Assembly (NCBI GenBank): GCA_002716625.1
Contig: PBAS01000008.1
Coordinates: 44,602 to 82,804 of the forward strand
Direction of reading: 5' to 3'
Origin: Phycisphaeraceae bacterium
GTDB taxonomy: Bacteria > Planctomycetota > Phycisphaerae > Phycisphaerales > Phycisphaeraceae
Length of the DNA: 38,203 nt
Part shown: positions 7,224 through 15,480 of the stretch, in pieces
Position numbering within the stretch: position 1 is the stretch's first letter
Layout: every line of letters starts with the position of its first letter
The notes under the pieces: generated by a model
The model's database searches: none
Seen by the model: the letters and a program-made list of their open reading frames with translations, nothing else
Told to the model about the DNA's origin: nothing
Made by a program: the position numbers and the translations under genes

Positions 7224-10025
7224 ATGAATTACGACTTCGCAGCCCTCGAATCAAAATGGCAGGACTATTGGCAAAAGCACAAGACCTTCCGTGCAGCCAA
7301 CCCGCATGACGATGGTTTTGATCCATCACAGCCCAAGTTTTATGTCCTTGATTTTTTCCCGTACCCATCCGATGTTGGTCTGCATGTTGGCCACCCACTC
7401 GGCTACATCGCCACGGATATTGTGGCTCGCTACAAGAGGATGCGGGGATTTAATGTGCTCCACCCGATGGGTTATGACGCGTTTGGTCTGCCTGCAGAGC
7501 AATATGCGGTTGAGTGTGGTGTACACCCACGGATCACCACCGAGCAAAACTGTGCCAACATGACCCGCCAATTGGAACGGCTGGGCATGAGTTACGATTG
7601 GGATCGCAGCTTCGCAACGACTGATCCGGACTATTACAAATGGACACAATGGATTTTCCTGAAACTCTATAACAGTTGGTTTGATCCGGCATCAAACAAG
7701 GCCCGTCCTGTTCATGAGTTGGTCGAACAGCTTGAGTCACATAAATTCTATATTGGTCCTGAAGGTGAATTAATCGAATCACCAGCACGATCACTGGATG
7801 TGCTTGCCGGTGCACCCATCGGTTCCCGTCATTGGCATGAGCTTACTGGGACTGATCAACAGTTATTGCTAGATCAGCATCGGCTGGCCTACATGGCCGA
7901 GGTCCCCGTCAACTGGTGCCCGGCGCTGGGTACAGTGCTCGCCAACGAGGAAGTCACCAATGAAGGACGATCTGAACGTGGCAACCACCCTGTCTACCAA
8001 CGACCTCTTCGTCAATGGATGCTGCGCATTACCGCATATAACGATCGACTGCTCAAAGACCTGGAGTTGGTAGACTGGCCCGAACCTATCAAATTGATGC
8101 AACGAAATTGGATCGGCCGATCACAGGGCGCCATGGTCGATTTTTCCCTTGCAAACAGTGACGATGTGATCCGTGTCTTCACAACCAGACCAGACACGCT
8201 TTTTGGCGCCACATACATGGTGCTCGCACCAGAGCACCCCTTGGTCGACCCAATCACCACGAGCGAACAGCAGGCCGAGGTTGCAGAGTACCAGCAGCGA
8301 TCCATGGAACGCACTGAACTGGATCGAATGGCAGAAGACCGAGAAAAGACCGGCGTGTTTACCGGCGCCTATGCCCTTAATCCAGTCAATAATGAAAAGA
8401 TCCCAATCTGGATTGCTGACTACGTCTTGATGGGCTACGGCACGGGTGCAATTATGGCGGTACCCGCACATGATCAGCGAGATCATGACTTTGCCTGTAC
8501 GTTTGGCCTGCCGATCCTGAAAGTAGTCGACGCCGATGACGTGGACAATACTGACCCGGAAGCTTTTTCCGGCATTGGCGTTGGTGTGAATAGTGCCAAC
8601 GACAGCGTAAACCTTAATGGCCTGCCAACACCACAGGCCAAGACACTCATCATCCAGTGGCTGACTGACCATGGGCTGGGCAAGCAGGAAGTCCAGTACA
8701 AGCTCCGAGACTGGCTGTTTAGCCGGCAGCGTTATTGGGGCGAGCCATTCCCGATTCTCCATGGCCCTGAGGGTCAAATCCGAGCGGTGAACGAATCAGA
8801 TTTACCCGTTGAGCTTCCGGAAATGGAAGATTTTCGTCCCAGTGCCAGTGACGATCCCACTGCACCACCACAACCACCTCTCGGCCGTGCACCCGGGTCA
8901 TGGAAACACGTTGAGATTGATGGCATTTTGTATTTACGCGAGCTAAACACAATGCCCCAGTGGGCTGGCTCATGCTGGTACTACCTGCGGTTTACTGATT
9001 CGAGCAATAAAACACGTTTTGTCGGTGAGCAGGAAGAACAGTATTGGATGAATCATGACACGGCAGACGGAACACCCCAGCCCCCGGGAGTCGATCTGTA
9101 CGTTGGCGGCGCAGAGCATGCTGTTTTGCACCTGCTTTATGCCCGCTTCTGGCACAAGGTGCTCTACGACCTGAATCACGTCAGCACGCCCGAACCATTT
9201 GGGCGGCTATTCAATCAAGGCTACATCCAGGCCTATTATTATGAGGACGAGCGAGGCATCCGCGTACCAGCAGATAAGGTGCAGGAGAATAACGGTGGAT
9301 TCCTATATGAAGGCAAACCAGTTGTTCGACACTTCGGTAAAATGGGGAAAAGTCTCAAGAATGCCGTAACGCCAGACGAAATCTGCAGGCAATACGGTTG
9401 TGACACGCTGCGACTGTATGAAATGTACCTTGGGCCAGTTGACCAATCCAAGGTATGGCACACACACGACATCGTGGGCGTACATCGATTTCTTCAACGT
9501 TTTTGGCGTAATCTTGTTGACAGTGATGGCAACCTGGCCGTCAGCGATGAACCGGCTGCCACTCCGCTCCGAAAGTTGCTGCACCAAACGATCAAAAAGG
9601 TCAGTGATGACATGGACCGCATGAGTTTTAATACTGCCATCGCTGCAATGATTGAACTTAATAATGCACTGGTATCACTCACCAAGGTTCCGCGCGAGGT
9701 TGCTGAAGCACTCGTCCTGTTGCTAAGCCCGCAAGCCCCGCATATCTGCGAAGAGCTTTGGCAACGGCTCGGTGCCGACAGCTCCCTGTCCCACCAATCA
9801 TGGCCCACTTTCGACCCATCACTACTCGTTGAAGACTCAGTCGAATACCCAATCCAGGTAAATGGAAAACTACGCGGACGACTGACGGTATCCGTTGACG
9901 CTGATTCATCAGAAGTCAAACACCAGGCATTGCACGACGGTTCGGTACAACGGGCGATTAAAGGCAAAACGATCCGCAAGGTCATTATAATCAAGGGAAA
10001 AATGATCAACGTGGTGGCAAACTAG
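7224..10025 (+). CDS. leuS: leucyl-tRNA synthetase
   Basis: A class I aminoacyl-tRNA synthetase that charges tRNA-Leu and edits mischarged norvaline and isoleucine. The length of 933 residues is somewhat longer than the 860 of E. coli. The catalytic domain begins with FPYPSDVGLHVGHPLGY, the HIGH box being HVGH at 54-57. The CP1 editing domain has TTRPDTLFGATYMVLAPEHP and GYGTGAIMAVPAHDQRDHDFA. The second ATP motif, normally KMSKS, reads KMGKS at 706-710. An anticodon-binding helical domain and a C-terminal domain follow. Extra length is visible around residues 155-215, where a segment is inserted before the editing domain. The ATG has no Shine-Dalgarno. It is followed 14 bp later by the amidotransferase gene. 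Confidence 0.97.
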   Translation: MNYDFAALESKWQDYWQKHKTFRAANPHDDGFDPSQPKFYVLDFFPYPSDVGLHVGHPLGYIATDIVARYKRMRGFNVLHPMGYDAFGLPAEQYAVECGVHPRITTEQNCANMTRQLERLGMSYDWDRSFATTDPDYYKWTQWIFLKLYNSWFDPASNKARPVHELVEQLESHKFYIGPEGELIESPARSLDVLAGAPIGSRHWHELTGTDQQLLLDQHRLAYMAEVPVNWCPALGTVLANEEVTNEGRSERGNHPVYQRPLRQWMLRITAYNDRLLKDLELVDWPEPIKLMQRNWIGRSQGAMVDFSLANSDDVIRVFTTRPDTLFGATYMVLAPEHPLVDPITTSEQQAEVAEYQQRSMERTELDRMAEDREKTGVFTGAYALNPVNNEKIPIWIADYVLMGYGTGAIMAVPAHDQRDHDFACTFGLPILKVVDADDVDNTDPEAFSGIGVGVNSANDSVNLNGLPTPQAKTLIIQWLTDHGLGKQEVQYKLRDWLFSRQRYWGEPFPILHGPEGQIRAVNESDLPVELPEMEDFRPSASDDPTAPPQPPLGRAPGSWKHVEIDGILYLRELNTMPQWAGSCWYYLRFTDSSNKTRFVGEQEEQYWMNHDTADGTPQPPGVDLYVGGAEHAVLHLLYARFWHKVLYDLNHVSTPEPFGRLFNQGYIQAYYYEDERGIRVPADKVQENNGGFLYEGKPVVRHFGKMGKSLKNAVTPDEICRQYGCDTLRLYEMYLGPVDQSKVWHTHDIVGVHRFLQRFWRNLVDSDGNLAVSDEPAATPLRKLLHQTIKKVSDDMDRMSFNTAIAAMIELNNALVSLTKVPREVAEALVLLLSPQAPHICEELWQRLGADSSLSHQSWPTFDPSLLVEDSVEYPIQVNGKLRGRLTVSVDADSSEVKHQALHDGSVQRAIKGKTIRKVIIIKGKMINVVAN

Positions 10026-10039
10026 GCTAGGCCAAATCC

Positions 10040-10669
10040 ATGATTCTCCTCATCGATAACTACGACAGCTTTACCTATAACCTCGTGCAGAGAATTGGTG
10101 AAATGGATTCGTCACTTGATCTTCACGTTTATCGCAATGACAAGATTTCCGTCGAACAATCTATTGCATTACAACCCGACCATGTCATTATCTCGCCAGG
10201 TCCATGCACGCCAAATGAAGCCGGCATCTCAAATGAAGTGGTCAAAGCCTTCGCGGGAAAGGTCCCGCTACTCGGTGTATGCCTCGGACACCAATGCATA
10301 GGGCATTCCTTTGAGATGGCCATCCATCGCAACGATCGAATCATGCATGGCAAGACCTCGCCTATTGATCATGATGGAAAAACGATATTCATGGGCCTTC
10401 CAAATCCATTTATAGCAACCCGATATCACAGTCTCATCATCAGCCGGGACTCATTTGATGGCGACCAATTTGAAATCAGCGCCTGGACTAAAGAGGGGGA
10501 GATTATGGCAATTCGGGCAAAGCAAGGGATGTTTGGCAATGCACCCCTGGAAGGAGTGCAGTTTCATCCAGAAAGTTTCCTTACTCTCGAAGGCCCCTCA
10601 TTACTGGCTAACTTCCTCGGCCTGCCACCATCTCGGACCAATCCGCAGAGCAGATCGCCCCACACTTAG
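10040..10669 (+). CDS. trpG: anthranilate/aminodeoxychorismate synthase glutamine amidotransferase subunit
   Basis: A 209-residue class I glutamine amidotransferase that supplies ammonia to the chorismate-binding partner TrpE (tryptophan) or PabB (folate). It opens with the family signature LLIDNYDSFTYNLV. It then carries ISPGPCTP, the nucleophile elbow GVCLGHQCIGH with the catalytic Cys near 80, the TRYHSLII loop typical of TrpG/PabA, and the FHPES His/Glu pair. All triad residues are present. It lies 14 bp after leuS and probably shares its transcript; no trpE or pabB is in the window, so a dual role in both pathways is possible. The symbol could equally be pabA. Confidence 0.88.
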   Translation: MILLIDNYDSFTYNLVQRIGEMDSSLDLHVYRNDKISVEQSIALQPDHVIISPGPCTPNEAGISNEVVKAFAGKVPLLGVCLGHQCIGHSFEMAIHRNDRIMHGKTSPIDHDGKTIFMGLPNPFIATRYHSLIISRDSFDGDQFEISAWTKEGEIMAIRAKQGMFGNAPLEGVQFHPESFLTLEGPSLLANFLGLPPSRTNPQSRSPHT

Positions 10670-10773
10670 GCCAACAACAATAGGCAAAAGCGCCGAATCG
10701 TCTACCCGCTTAGGAGCTCATACACACGGCAGCATTCCAATTCCAGGTGACAACACTATGCATTGATGGCCAG

Positions 10774-10804
10774 CTCCCAACATGAGCTCATGGGGAGAAT
10801 TTTT
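10774..10804 (+). terminator. probable rho-independent terminator of leuS-trpG
   Basis: CTCCC (10774-10778) and CATG (10781-10784) pair with CATG (10789-10792) and GGGAG (10793-10797), leaving a 2-base bulge and an AGCT loop. A run of five T follows two A. It lies 105 bp after the amidotransferase stop and faces the end of the convergent flagellin gene. Confidence 0.65.
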
Positions 10805-10853
10805 ACCGCCCGAAACTGTTCAGACGTCGGCAAATCACCAAACGAACATGTCA

Positions 10854-12323
10854 CTACTGCAACAATGCAAGTACATTCTGCGATGAGCTATTGGCCAGTG
10901 CCAAGGTAGATGTCCCCGCCTGAACCAGAATCTGGGCACGCGTCAACCGTGAAGTTTCTAACGCAAAGTCGGTATCGCGAATCCGGCTTTCTGATGACGT
11001 CAAATTTTCCAATGCAATCTGCTGGCTTCGGATACTAGCCTGTAATGTATTACGTTCAAAAGCACCAAGACGGCCTCGTAGAATAGAGACCTGATCGATC
11101 GAGGTATCAATGATTTGAGACGCCTGTTCAGTACGTCCGCTCACGAGACTGTTCTCACCACCACTCATAATCGAGTGGAGAAAACCATTCACTTCAGTCC
11201 CCAGATGACTTGCGGCAACTGATGGAATACCAAAATCGACCTGATGGTTTGGATTAACCCGTGGACCAAGTTGAAAAGGAGATCCCCCGCCAGTAATCAT
11301 AAACCTATGCATGCCAAGCGCAGTGCTAGCGGCCTCGGTCAGGGATAATTCAATATCCAGTGTTGATGACTTCAGGCTGACATCTAAACCATTCCCCAAA
11401 GCAAGAGTGCCATTGATCAAAGCGACTACATCTTCCCCGGTATCGCGATTAACGGCATTCAAACCAAACGTGTGATTATGCTTGAACGTTTGGAAGAATG
11501 ACCCACCCGAAATTTTTCGCACACTCACAAAGGCATCAGATCCAAATTCCTGGCTTGCAAGTAGCATGCCAGATGTCTGATCACCATGGTCAACAAGCGA
11601 TGCTGAAACACCCGTAACACCCGTAACAGAATTAATCGAGAATACAACCGAAGACAAATGTGTTCCACCGACGAATGACAGAACCTCAACGCCTTTGTTG
11701 CCTTGCACCTCGAATGACACACTCGACTGCAATTCACCTGGAGATCCTTCCAAGTTGCCGTCCAAGAACAATACCGCATTCTCAGCCCTGTCTAGAACTT
11801 CGACAGTTACTGGCTTAACCTCATTGGTTCCAAAATTGGCGGCAAATACATTGACGTCCTGAATGCTGTCTGAATCCAGACCACTGATCAGATAATCCAG
11901 AGATCCATTGAGCAACTGGAGCCCGGCAAAGCTGGTCACATTGGATATCCGCGTAATCGACTCGACCGCAGAATCTATCTGCAACTGATTTGCTTCAATC
12001 TCTTCATCTGAAAAGGCCCCTGTATTCGCTGCCTCAACCGCAAGGCCTTTGATCGATGTCAGTAGATGCGACACTTCATTTAAAGCCGCCTCTGTCGTCG
12101 CTATCACGTTTGATGCACGCTCAGCATTGTCAATCGCCTGGGTAATGCCGGAAATTTCCGTGCGCAGGCGTTCAGAGACAATTAAGCCCGCCGGATTATC
12201 CGCGCCGCGGCTAATGGCCAGACCCGTACTCAACCGCTGCAGGCTGACCGTTAGATCCTGATTGGCCCGCTGCAGATTATTCTGGGCGATCAAAGAAGCA
12301 ACATTGGTGTTTATTCGTGACAT
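10854..12323 (-). CDS. fliC: flagellin
   Basis: The filament subunit, 489 residues, exported by the flagellar type III system. The N-terminal D0/D1 region is textbook (MSRINTNVASLIAQNNL, LSTGLAISRGADNPAGL). The C-terminal D0 helix is equally so (RIRDTDFALETSRLTRAQIL to SSSQNVLALLQ). The middle, about residues 165-390, contains a flagellin hook-IN-type unit and variable sequence. The ATG at 12323 is chosen over one 24 bases upstream because a perfect AGGAGG lies six bases before it and the protein then starts exactly like other flagellins. That ribosome site is inside a hairpin loop (12324-12343), which points to CsrA control. It is the last gene of the operon and the only flagellin in the window. 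Confidence 0.96.
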   Translation of the reverse strand: MSRINTNVASLIAQNNLQRANQDLTVSLQRLSTGLAISRGADNPAGLIVSERLRTEISGITQAIDNAERASNVIATTEAALNEVSHLLTSIKGLAVEAANTGAFSDEEIEANQLQIDSAVESITRISNVTSFAGLQLLNGSLDYLISGLDSDSIQDVNVFAANFGTNEVKPVTVEVLDRAENAVLFLDGNLEGSPGELQSSVSFEVQGNKGVEVLSFVGGTHLSSVVFSINSVTGVTGVSASLVDHGDQTSGMLLASQEFGSDAFVSVRKISGGSFFQTFKHNHTFGLNAVNRDTGEDVVALINGTLALGNGLDVSLKSSTLDIELSLTEAASTALGMHRFMITGGGSPFQLGPRVNPNHQVDFGIPSVAASHLGTEVNGFLHSIMSGGENSLVSGRTEQASQIIDTSIDQVSILRGRLGAFERNTLQASIRSQQIALENLTSSESRIRDTDFALETSRLTRAQILVQAGTSTLALANSSSQNVLALLQ

Positions 12324-12343
12324 GACAATCCTCCTTGATTGTC
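12324..12343 (-). promoter_or_regulatory. CsrA-type hairpin enclosing the flagellin ribosome site
   Basis: On the transcript, GACAATC and GATTGTC pair perfectly over 7 bp around the six-base loop AAGGAG. The loop holds both the Shine-Dalgarno sequence and the CsrA core ANGGA (AAGGA), and the hairpin abuts the start codon. This is the classic geometry of a CsrA/RsmA repressor site, as in the hag leader of Bacillus subtilis. csrA and fliW are the two genes just upstream. Confidence 0.85.
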
Positions 12344-12365
12344 GCATGAAGTGTCGGCATGGCCG

Positions 12366-12380
12366 CTATCAGTTTGATAG
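12366..12380 (-). repeat. short inverted repeat in the csrA-flagellin gap
   Basis: CTATCA and TGATAG are separated by three bases, about 45 bp before the flagellin start. It could be a second small stem in the flagellin leader. It has no GGA in the loop and so is not a CsrA-type site. Confidence 0.3.
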
Positions 12381-12496
12381 GACCCTTATTTTCACCGGCA
12401 GACTTCAGGTTCCGCAAGGTCCCGAAGGGCCTTGATTGATGACCGCCAAGACAAACAGAATGGCGATCGGTTTAAAAACACGAAAAAGCAAGGTAC

Positions 12497-12760
12497 TCAT
12501 ATAAACTGTGAGTATCCGTTGCCACTTTTCCTTACTACTTGCAGGTTATCATCAATCGCATCTAGCACATCGCGTCCAACTTGGCTGGCAGAAGTATTTT
12601 CCCGCTTGATCGCTTCATACACTTCCTTGCGGTGAACCTTCACTTGCCTAGGGGCATTGATACCCAGGCGAACCTTATCACCACGGATATCAACGATGGT
12701 AATCTCGATGTCGTCACCTATAACGATCGCCTCATCGCGTTGACGTGAAAGCACTAGCAT
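12497..12760 (-). CDS. csrA: carbon storage regulator CsrA, translational repressor of flagellin
   Basis: A small dimeric RNA-binding protein of 87 residues that covers GGA motifs in mRNA leaders and blocks ribosome access. The N-terminal core is canonical: [20 protein letters not shown], then [22 protein letters not shown]. It includes the RNA-contacting Leu4/Arg6 strand and the VHRxE strand. The C-terminal tail is longer than in the 61-residue E. coli protein, a feature common in species where FliW binds CsrA. The ATG follows GGAAGGAG. It sits between fliW and flagellin, so it is the CsrA arm of the FliW-CsrA-flagellin switch. Its own leader contains a hairpin with GGA in the loop. Confidence 0.96.
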   Translation of the reverse strand: MLVLSRQRDEAIVIGDDIEITIVDIRGDKVRLGINAPRQVKVHRKEVYEAIKRENTSASQVGRDVLDAIDDNLQVVRKSGNGYSQFI

Positions 12761-12798
12761 GAATCGGCTCCTTCCGTGGGCCTAAATCCGGAGATCTC

Positions 12799-12821
12799 CA
12801 GCAGCACTTCCTGTGCTACTG
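12799..12821 (-). promoter_or_regulatory. GGA-loop hairpin in the csrA leader
   Basis: On the transcript a nine-pair stem (CAGTAGCAC with GTGCTGCTG, one G-U pair) closes the loop AGGAA, 38 bases upstream of the csrA start. The csrA ribosome site further downstream contains ACGGA and AAGGA as well. A loop GGA plus a ribosome-site GGA is the arrangement a CsrA dimer bridges, so autoregulation is likely. Confidence 0.6.
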
Positions 12822-12859
12822 CCTGGGCAGGCATGTGACCATACAAAGGACATATCACC

Positions 12860-13306
12860 CTAGGCAGACACTGCTTCCAGCGGGATACTTAACTCGACCA
12901 AATCCATCCGTGTTGTGAATCGCCGGTCTGACAAAACCAACTGTTCACCCAGCCGATCTTTGGTATTAATCACCAACGGACCTTGGAAATTACCCGTCAG
13001 GGTATTGTCATATTTGTTTACAATAACGAATACCTGAGCGTCATCTAAGACTTCAATCCCCAGTTCGCGCATCTGATCACTGTTAAGTGGCACACGGTAA
13101 CTCGAAACAAAGAAACTTGGATCCGTGATGACGAATGCAAGATCCGGACGATTGACCGCCTGAAGCCAGAAGAAGCAACTATCTTTCGACGCTTCCATCA
13201 GAACGTATTGCTTCTCACGGGAAAATCCGAGAATACCCTTGGAAAAAGTCGTGATCCTCTGGTCATCGATTTCCATTCTTCCAAAACGTGTCGTGTTGAT
13301 AAGCAT
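12860..13306 (-). CDS. fliW: flagellar assembly factor FliW
   Basis: A 148-residue cytoplasmic protein that binds either flagellin or CsrA. When flagellin is exported FliW is freed, sequesters CsrA non-competitively, and lets flagellin mRNA be translated. The sequence has the family start INTTRFGRMEIDDQRITTF, with FSKGILGF, then FFWLQAVNRPDLAFVITDP and the conserved GPLVINTKDRLGEQLVL. Length matches the family (about 130-150). The ATG follows AGAGGA at eight bases. It lies 99 bp before csrA and 182 bp after flgL; both gaps carry GGA-loop stems. Confidence 0.95.
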   Translation of the reverse strand: MLINTTRFGRMEIDDQRITTFSKGILGFSREKQYVLMEASKDSCFFWLQAVNRPDLAFVITDPSFFVSSYRVPLNSDQMRELGIEVLDDAQVFVIVNKYDNTLTGNFQGPLVINTKDRLGEQLVLSDRRFTTRMDLVELSIPLEAVSA

Positions 13307-13309
13307 CTT

Positions 13310-13327
13310 GCCAATCCTCTAACTGGC
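13310..13327 (-). promoter_or_regulatory. possible stem around the fliW ribosome site
   Basis: GCCAG and TTGGC can pair (four Watson-Crick pairs plus G-U) and enclose TTAGAGGA, which contains the fliW Shine-Dalgarno. Just upstream the transcript reads CCAGGATGG, close to the CsrA consensus. The stem is short, so it is weaker evidence than the flagellin and csrA hairpins. Confidence 0.35.
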
Positions 13328-13407
13328 CATCCATCCTGGATCCATTTCCACCATCAATTGAGCGCCTGCGGATCTTAAGTGCCGCAAGTTGCTTGCATTC
13401 GATGGTT

Positions 13408-13422
13408 CCGGCTTCCTGCCGG
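13408..13422 (-). promoter_or_regulatory. GC-rich GGA-loop hairpin between flgL and fliW
   Basis: CCGGC and GCCGG pair over 5 bp around the loop AGGAA on the transcript. The loop sequence is identical to that of the csrA leader hairpin. It lies about 100 bases before fliW. Possible CsrA contact point; by itself it could be chance. Confidence 0.4.
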
Positions 13423-13480
13423 TGGTCAATACTCTGCGGAGATGGGAACTGGCCGTAGGCTGCCATCACCGCGCAATACC

Positions 13481-13496
13481 TGCGCTTCCTAGCGCA
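13481..13496 (-). promoter_or_regulatory. GGA-loop hairpin spanning the flgL stop codon
   Basis: TGCGC and GCGCA pair around TAGGAA, with the flgL TAG stop in the loop. It could act as an mRNA-stability or CsrA-binding element at the flgL/fliW boundary. The stem is 5 bp and without a following T run, so it is not a standard terminator. Confidence 0.35.
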
Positions 13497-15462
13497 AAAA
13501 ATCCAATAGGGTCAAGCTCATGTTGGATGAGCCAATCTGTAATGTTGCCTGCAACTGCTGCTGTAGCTGAACCAATCGAGTAACTGCCTCGGTCAGATCT
13601 GTATCCTGAATCTCACTGAGCAGTTGTAATTCCGCAATTCTCAATTCTTGAGACCTTTCCTGTTGCAGTTGGACCTGCTGAGCCCTGATTCCGACATTTG
13701 CATGGGCTATAATCGTGTTCTCGATATCATCCAGTATCCCATCAAGAGCAATTCCCATGCCAAACTCGTCGTTATTGCCCAAGCCATCCCGCAAATTAAT
13801 CAAATGAGTAAAAGCACCCTCCACCTGCACCTTTGCCATATCTTCACCAATGATCTGGTTCCCCAAGCCCGCACCGGCTTCAATACCCAGTTGCCTGGCC
13901 ACCAAACTCGTTCCCAAATTCATAATTCGGAAATTATTTACCCCCACAGTCCCGTCCTCAAACTGAAAGCCGTTGCCATCTAAAGCGAGCCCAATGTTGA
14001 TGTCTGTCCCGATATCACCCAGCACCCCGACTGTAAGGCCTGCCCTCACGGCTGAATCTCGCATCACATTCAGCACGTCAGAAACATTTGCGCTTCCATC
14101 GATATTCACCTGAAAACTTCGCCCATTGTGCAGCGCAATCGCAAAATCATCCTTGTCTTTCTCAGGCTCAATACCTAGGCCAAACCGAAAGTCGTTCAGT
14201 GCCGTGTCATACCCGAATGTCCGCAAGCCAAGATCTGAGGCGGTGGTGCCACCGGCATTCTCTCCAATCGATAGTTCCAGCCCACTAACCTCGCTGATCA
14301 AGTTAAGCCCTGTCTGTGTCTCGTTGATTTCAAGCCGCAAACCAAGATCTGAACGCGTAACTTCATTGATCATGTCTTCTATGGTCATGGCTGAAGAAAA
14401 CTCCACCACCTTGGTCACCATACCCTGTGAAATCTTTAAGCCGCTCTCGAAATCAATAGCCGTGCCCAGTGTTGAAAGCTCACTACGGGTTGTTAGGTGA
14501 GATCCAAGATCCTGGCCAACTGAAGCCGTTCCCCCGGCCGAGTTCATGATGATCCCAAGATCGGCCGCAGTCTGGCCAGAATTGATATCTGAAATTGAAA
14601 TCAGGTGACCGGTATTCGCCGTAAGTTGAAAGCCATTACCCGAAATATCAAAAGTGCCCGCAGTTGGATCCACACTATCAATCGCATGCTGAATTCGGGT
14701 AACCACATCACCAAGGTTGTCTGCAGAAAGCAGATCCACAGGTATCACAGTTGTATCTACCATGACTTCGACTGAACCAAGTTGTACTCCCTGACCGGGT
14801 GCACCACGCACATCGGAAATTCGGGTGATCCCCGTGGCAAGTGGGTCAAGGTCCACTCGACTCTTGACCCGGCTAGAGTACACCCCGAAGGCTTCCTGTC
14901 CGTTACTATTGATTTCTAACGGCGTTAGGCCACCAACATCGCCCGTAAGATTTGAGTTCGCGCCAACATATCGCACACCGCCTAAAAATTCGACAAAGAC
15001 GGGCTGTTGGGCCGCAACGCTGCTTTCTCCTCCAAATAGAGAGACCCCCTGATACTGAAGATTCCCCAGGGCCATCAATCCCTGTAACTGACCATCAACA
15101 ATTGTCGCCTGGGCAGCCCGCTCCTTGGAATCTCTTTGCTGGAGCATGTTCATTGCAACCCCCTGGGCATCCCGCAATATATTGGTGACATCGCCAAGAG
15201 CCTTGTCGGTATTGTCAAGCAAACCCGAAGCGTATTGGCTGTTCTGTTCATGCTGAATTCGGTCACTGATCTGGCTTTCCAATGCCAATACGGTTGAAGT
15301 CCGTTCTGGCGCATCAGATGGCTTGTCAATCTGACGGCCGGTACTAATCTGCTGCTGAAGCTTGAACAGCGCTAACTGGGTTCGGTTCATCGATCCTAGC
15401 AAAGTATCACTTGATGCCAGAAAGGTACTGCGGGATGTTACTGCACTGCTAATGTGACTCAT
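13489..15462 (-). CDS. flgL: flagellar hook-associated protein 3 (hook-filament junction)
   Basis: Junction protein between hook and filament, 657 residues, about twice the usual 300-400. The ends are clearly FlgL: near the N-terminus LFKLQQQISTGRQIDKPSDAP, and a C-terminal helix with RIAELQLLSEIQDTDLTEAVTR. The extra length is a central block of about 400 residues. It contains at least three flagellin hook-IN-type units, each with a pattern like DVVTRIQHAI followed by TxADLGI (near 280-330, 370-430 and 480-550). The ATG at 15462 has only a weak ribosome site. It follows flgK by 18 bp, and its export is probably helped by FlgN encoded just before flgK. Confidence 0.92.
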   Translation of the reverse strand: MSHISSAVTSRSTFLASSDTLLGSMNRTQLALFKLQQQISTGRQIDKPSDAPERTSTVLALESQISDRIQHEQNSQYASGLLDNTDKALGDVTNILRDAQGVAMNMLQQRDSKERAAQATIVDGQLQGLMALGNLQYQGVSLFGGESSVAAQQPVFVEFLGGVRYVGANSNLTGDVGGLTPLEINSNGQEAFGVYSSRVKSRVDLDPLATGITRISDVRGAPGQGVQLGSVEVMVDTTVIPVDLLSADNLGDVVTRIQHAIDSVDPTAGTFDISGNGFQLTANTGHLISISDINSGQTAADLGIIMNSAGGTASVGQDLGSHLTTRSELSTLGTAIDFESGLKISQGMVTKVVEFSSAMTIEDMINEVTRSDLGLRLEINETQTGLNLISEVSGLELSIGENAGGTTASDLGLRTFGYDTALNDFRFGLGIEPEKDKDDFAIALHNGRSFQVNIDGSANVSDVLNVMRDSAVRAGLTVGVLGDIGTDINIGLALDGNGFQFEDGTVGVNNFRIMNLGTSLVARQLGIEAGAGLGNQIIGEDMAKVQVEGAFTHLINLRDGLGNNDEFGMGIALDGILDDIENTIIAHANVGIRAQQVQLQQERSQELRIAELQLLSEIQDTDLTEAVTRLVQLQQQLQATLQIGSSNMSLTLLDFLR

Positions 15463-15480
15463 GAATCCGATACCTTGGTC

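Noticed and set aside
8121..8777. 218-codon minus-strand frame inside leuS
   Set aside because: Fully antisense to a strongly conserved leuS region, no ribosome site and no family features.
9494..10009. 171-codon minus-strand frame over the leuS 3' end
   Set aside because: Ser/Arg-rich translation typical of an antisense shadow of a real gene.
13263..13469. 68-codon minus-strand frame between flgL and fliW
   Set aside because: Overlaps the fliW start, has no family features, and the stretch is better explained as leader RNA with hairpins.
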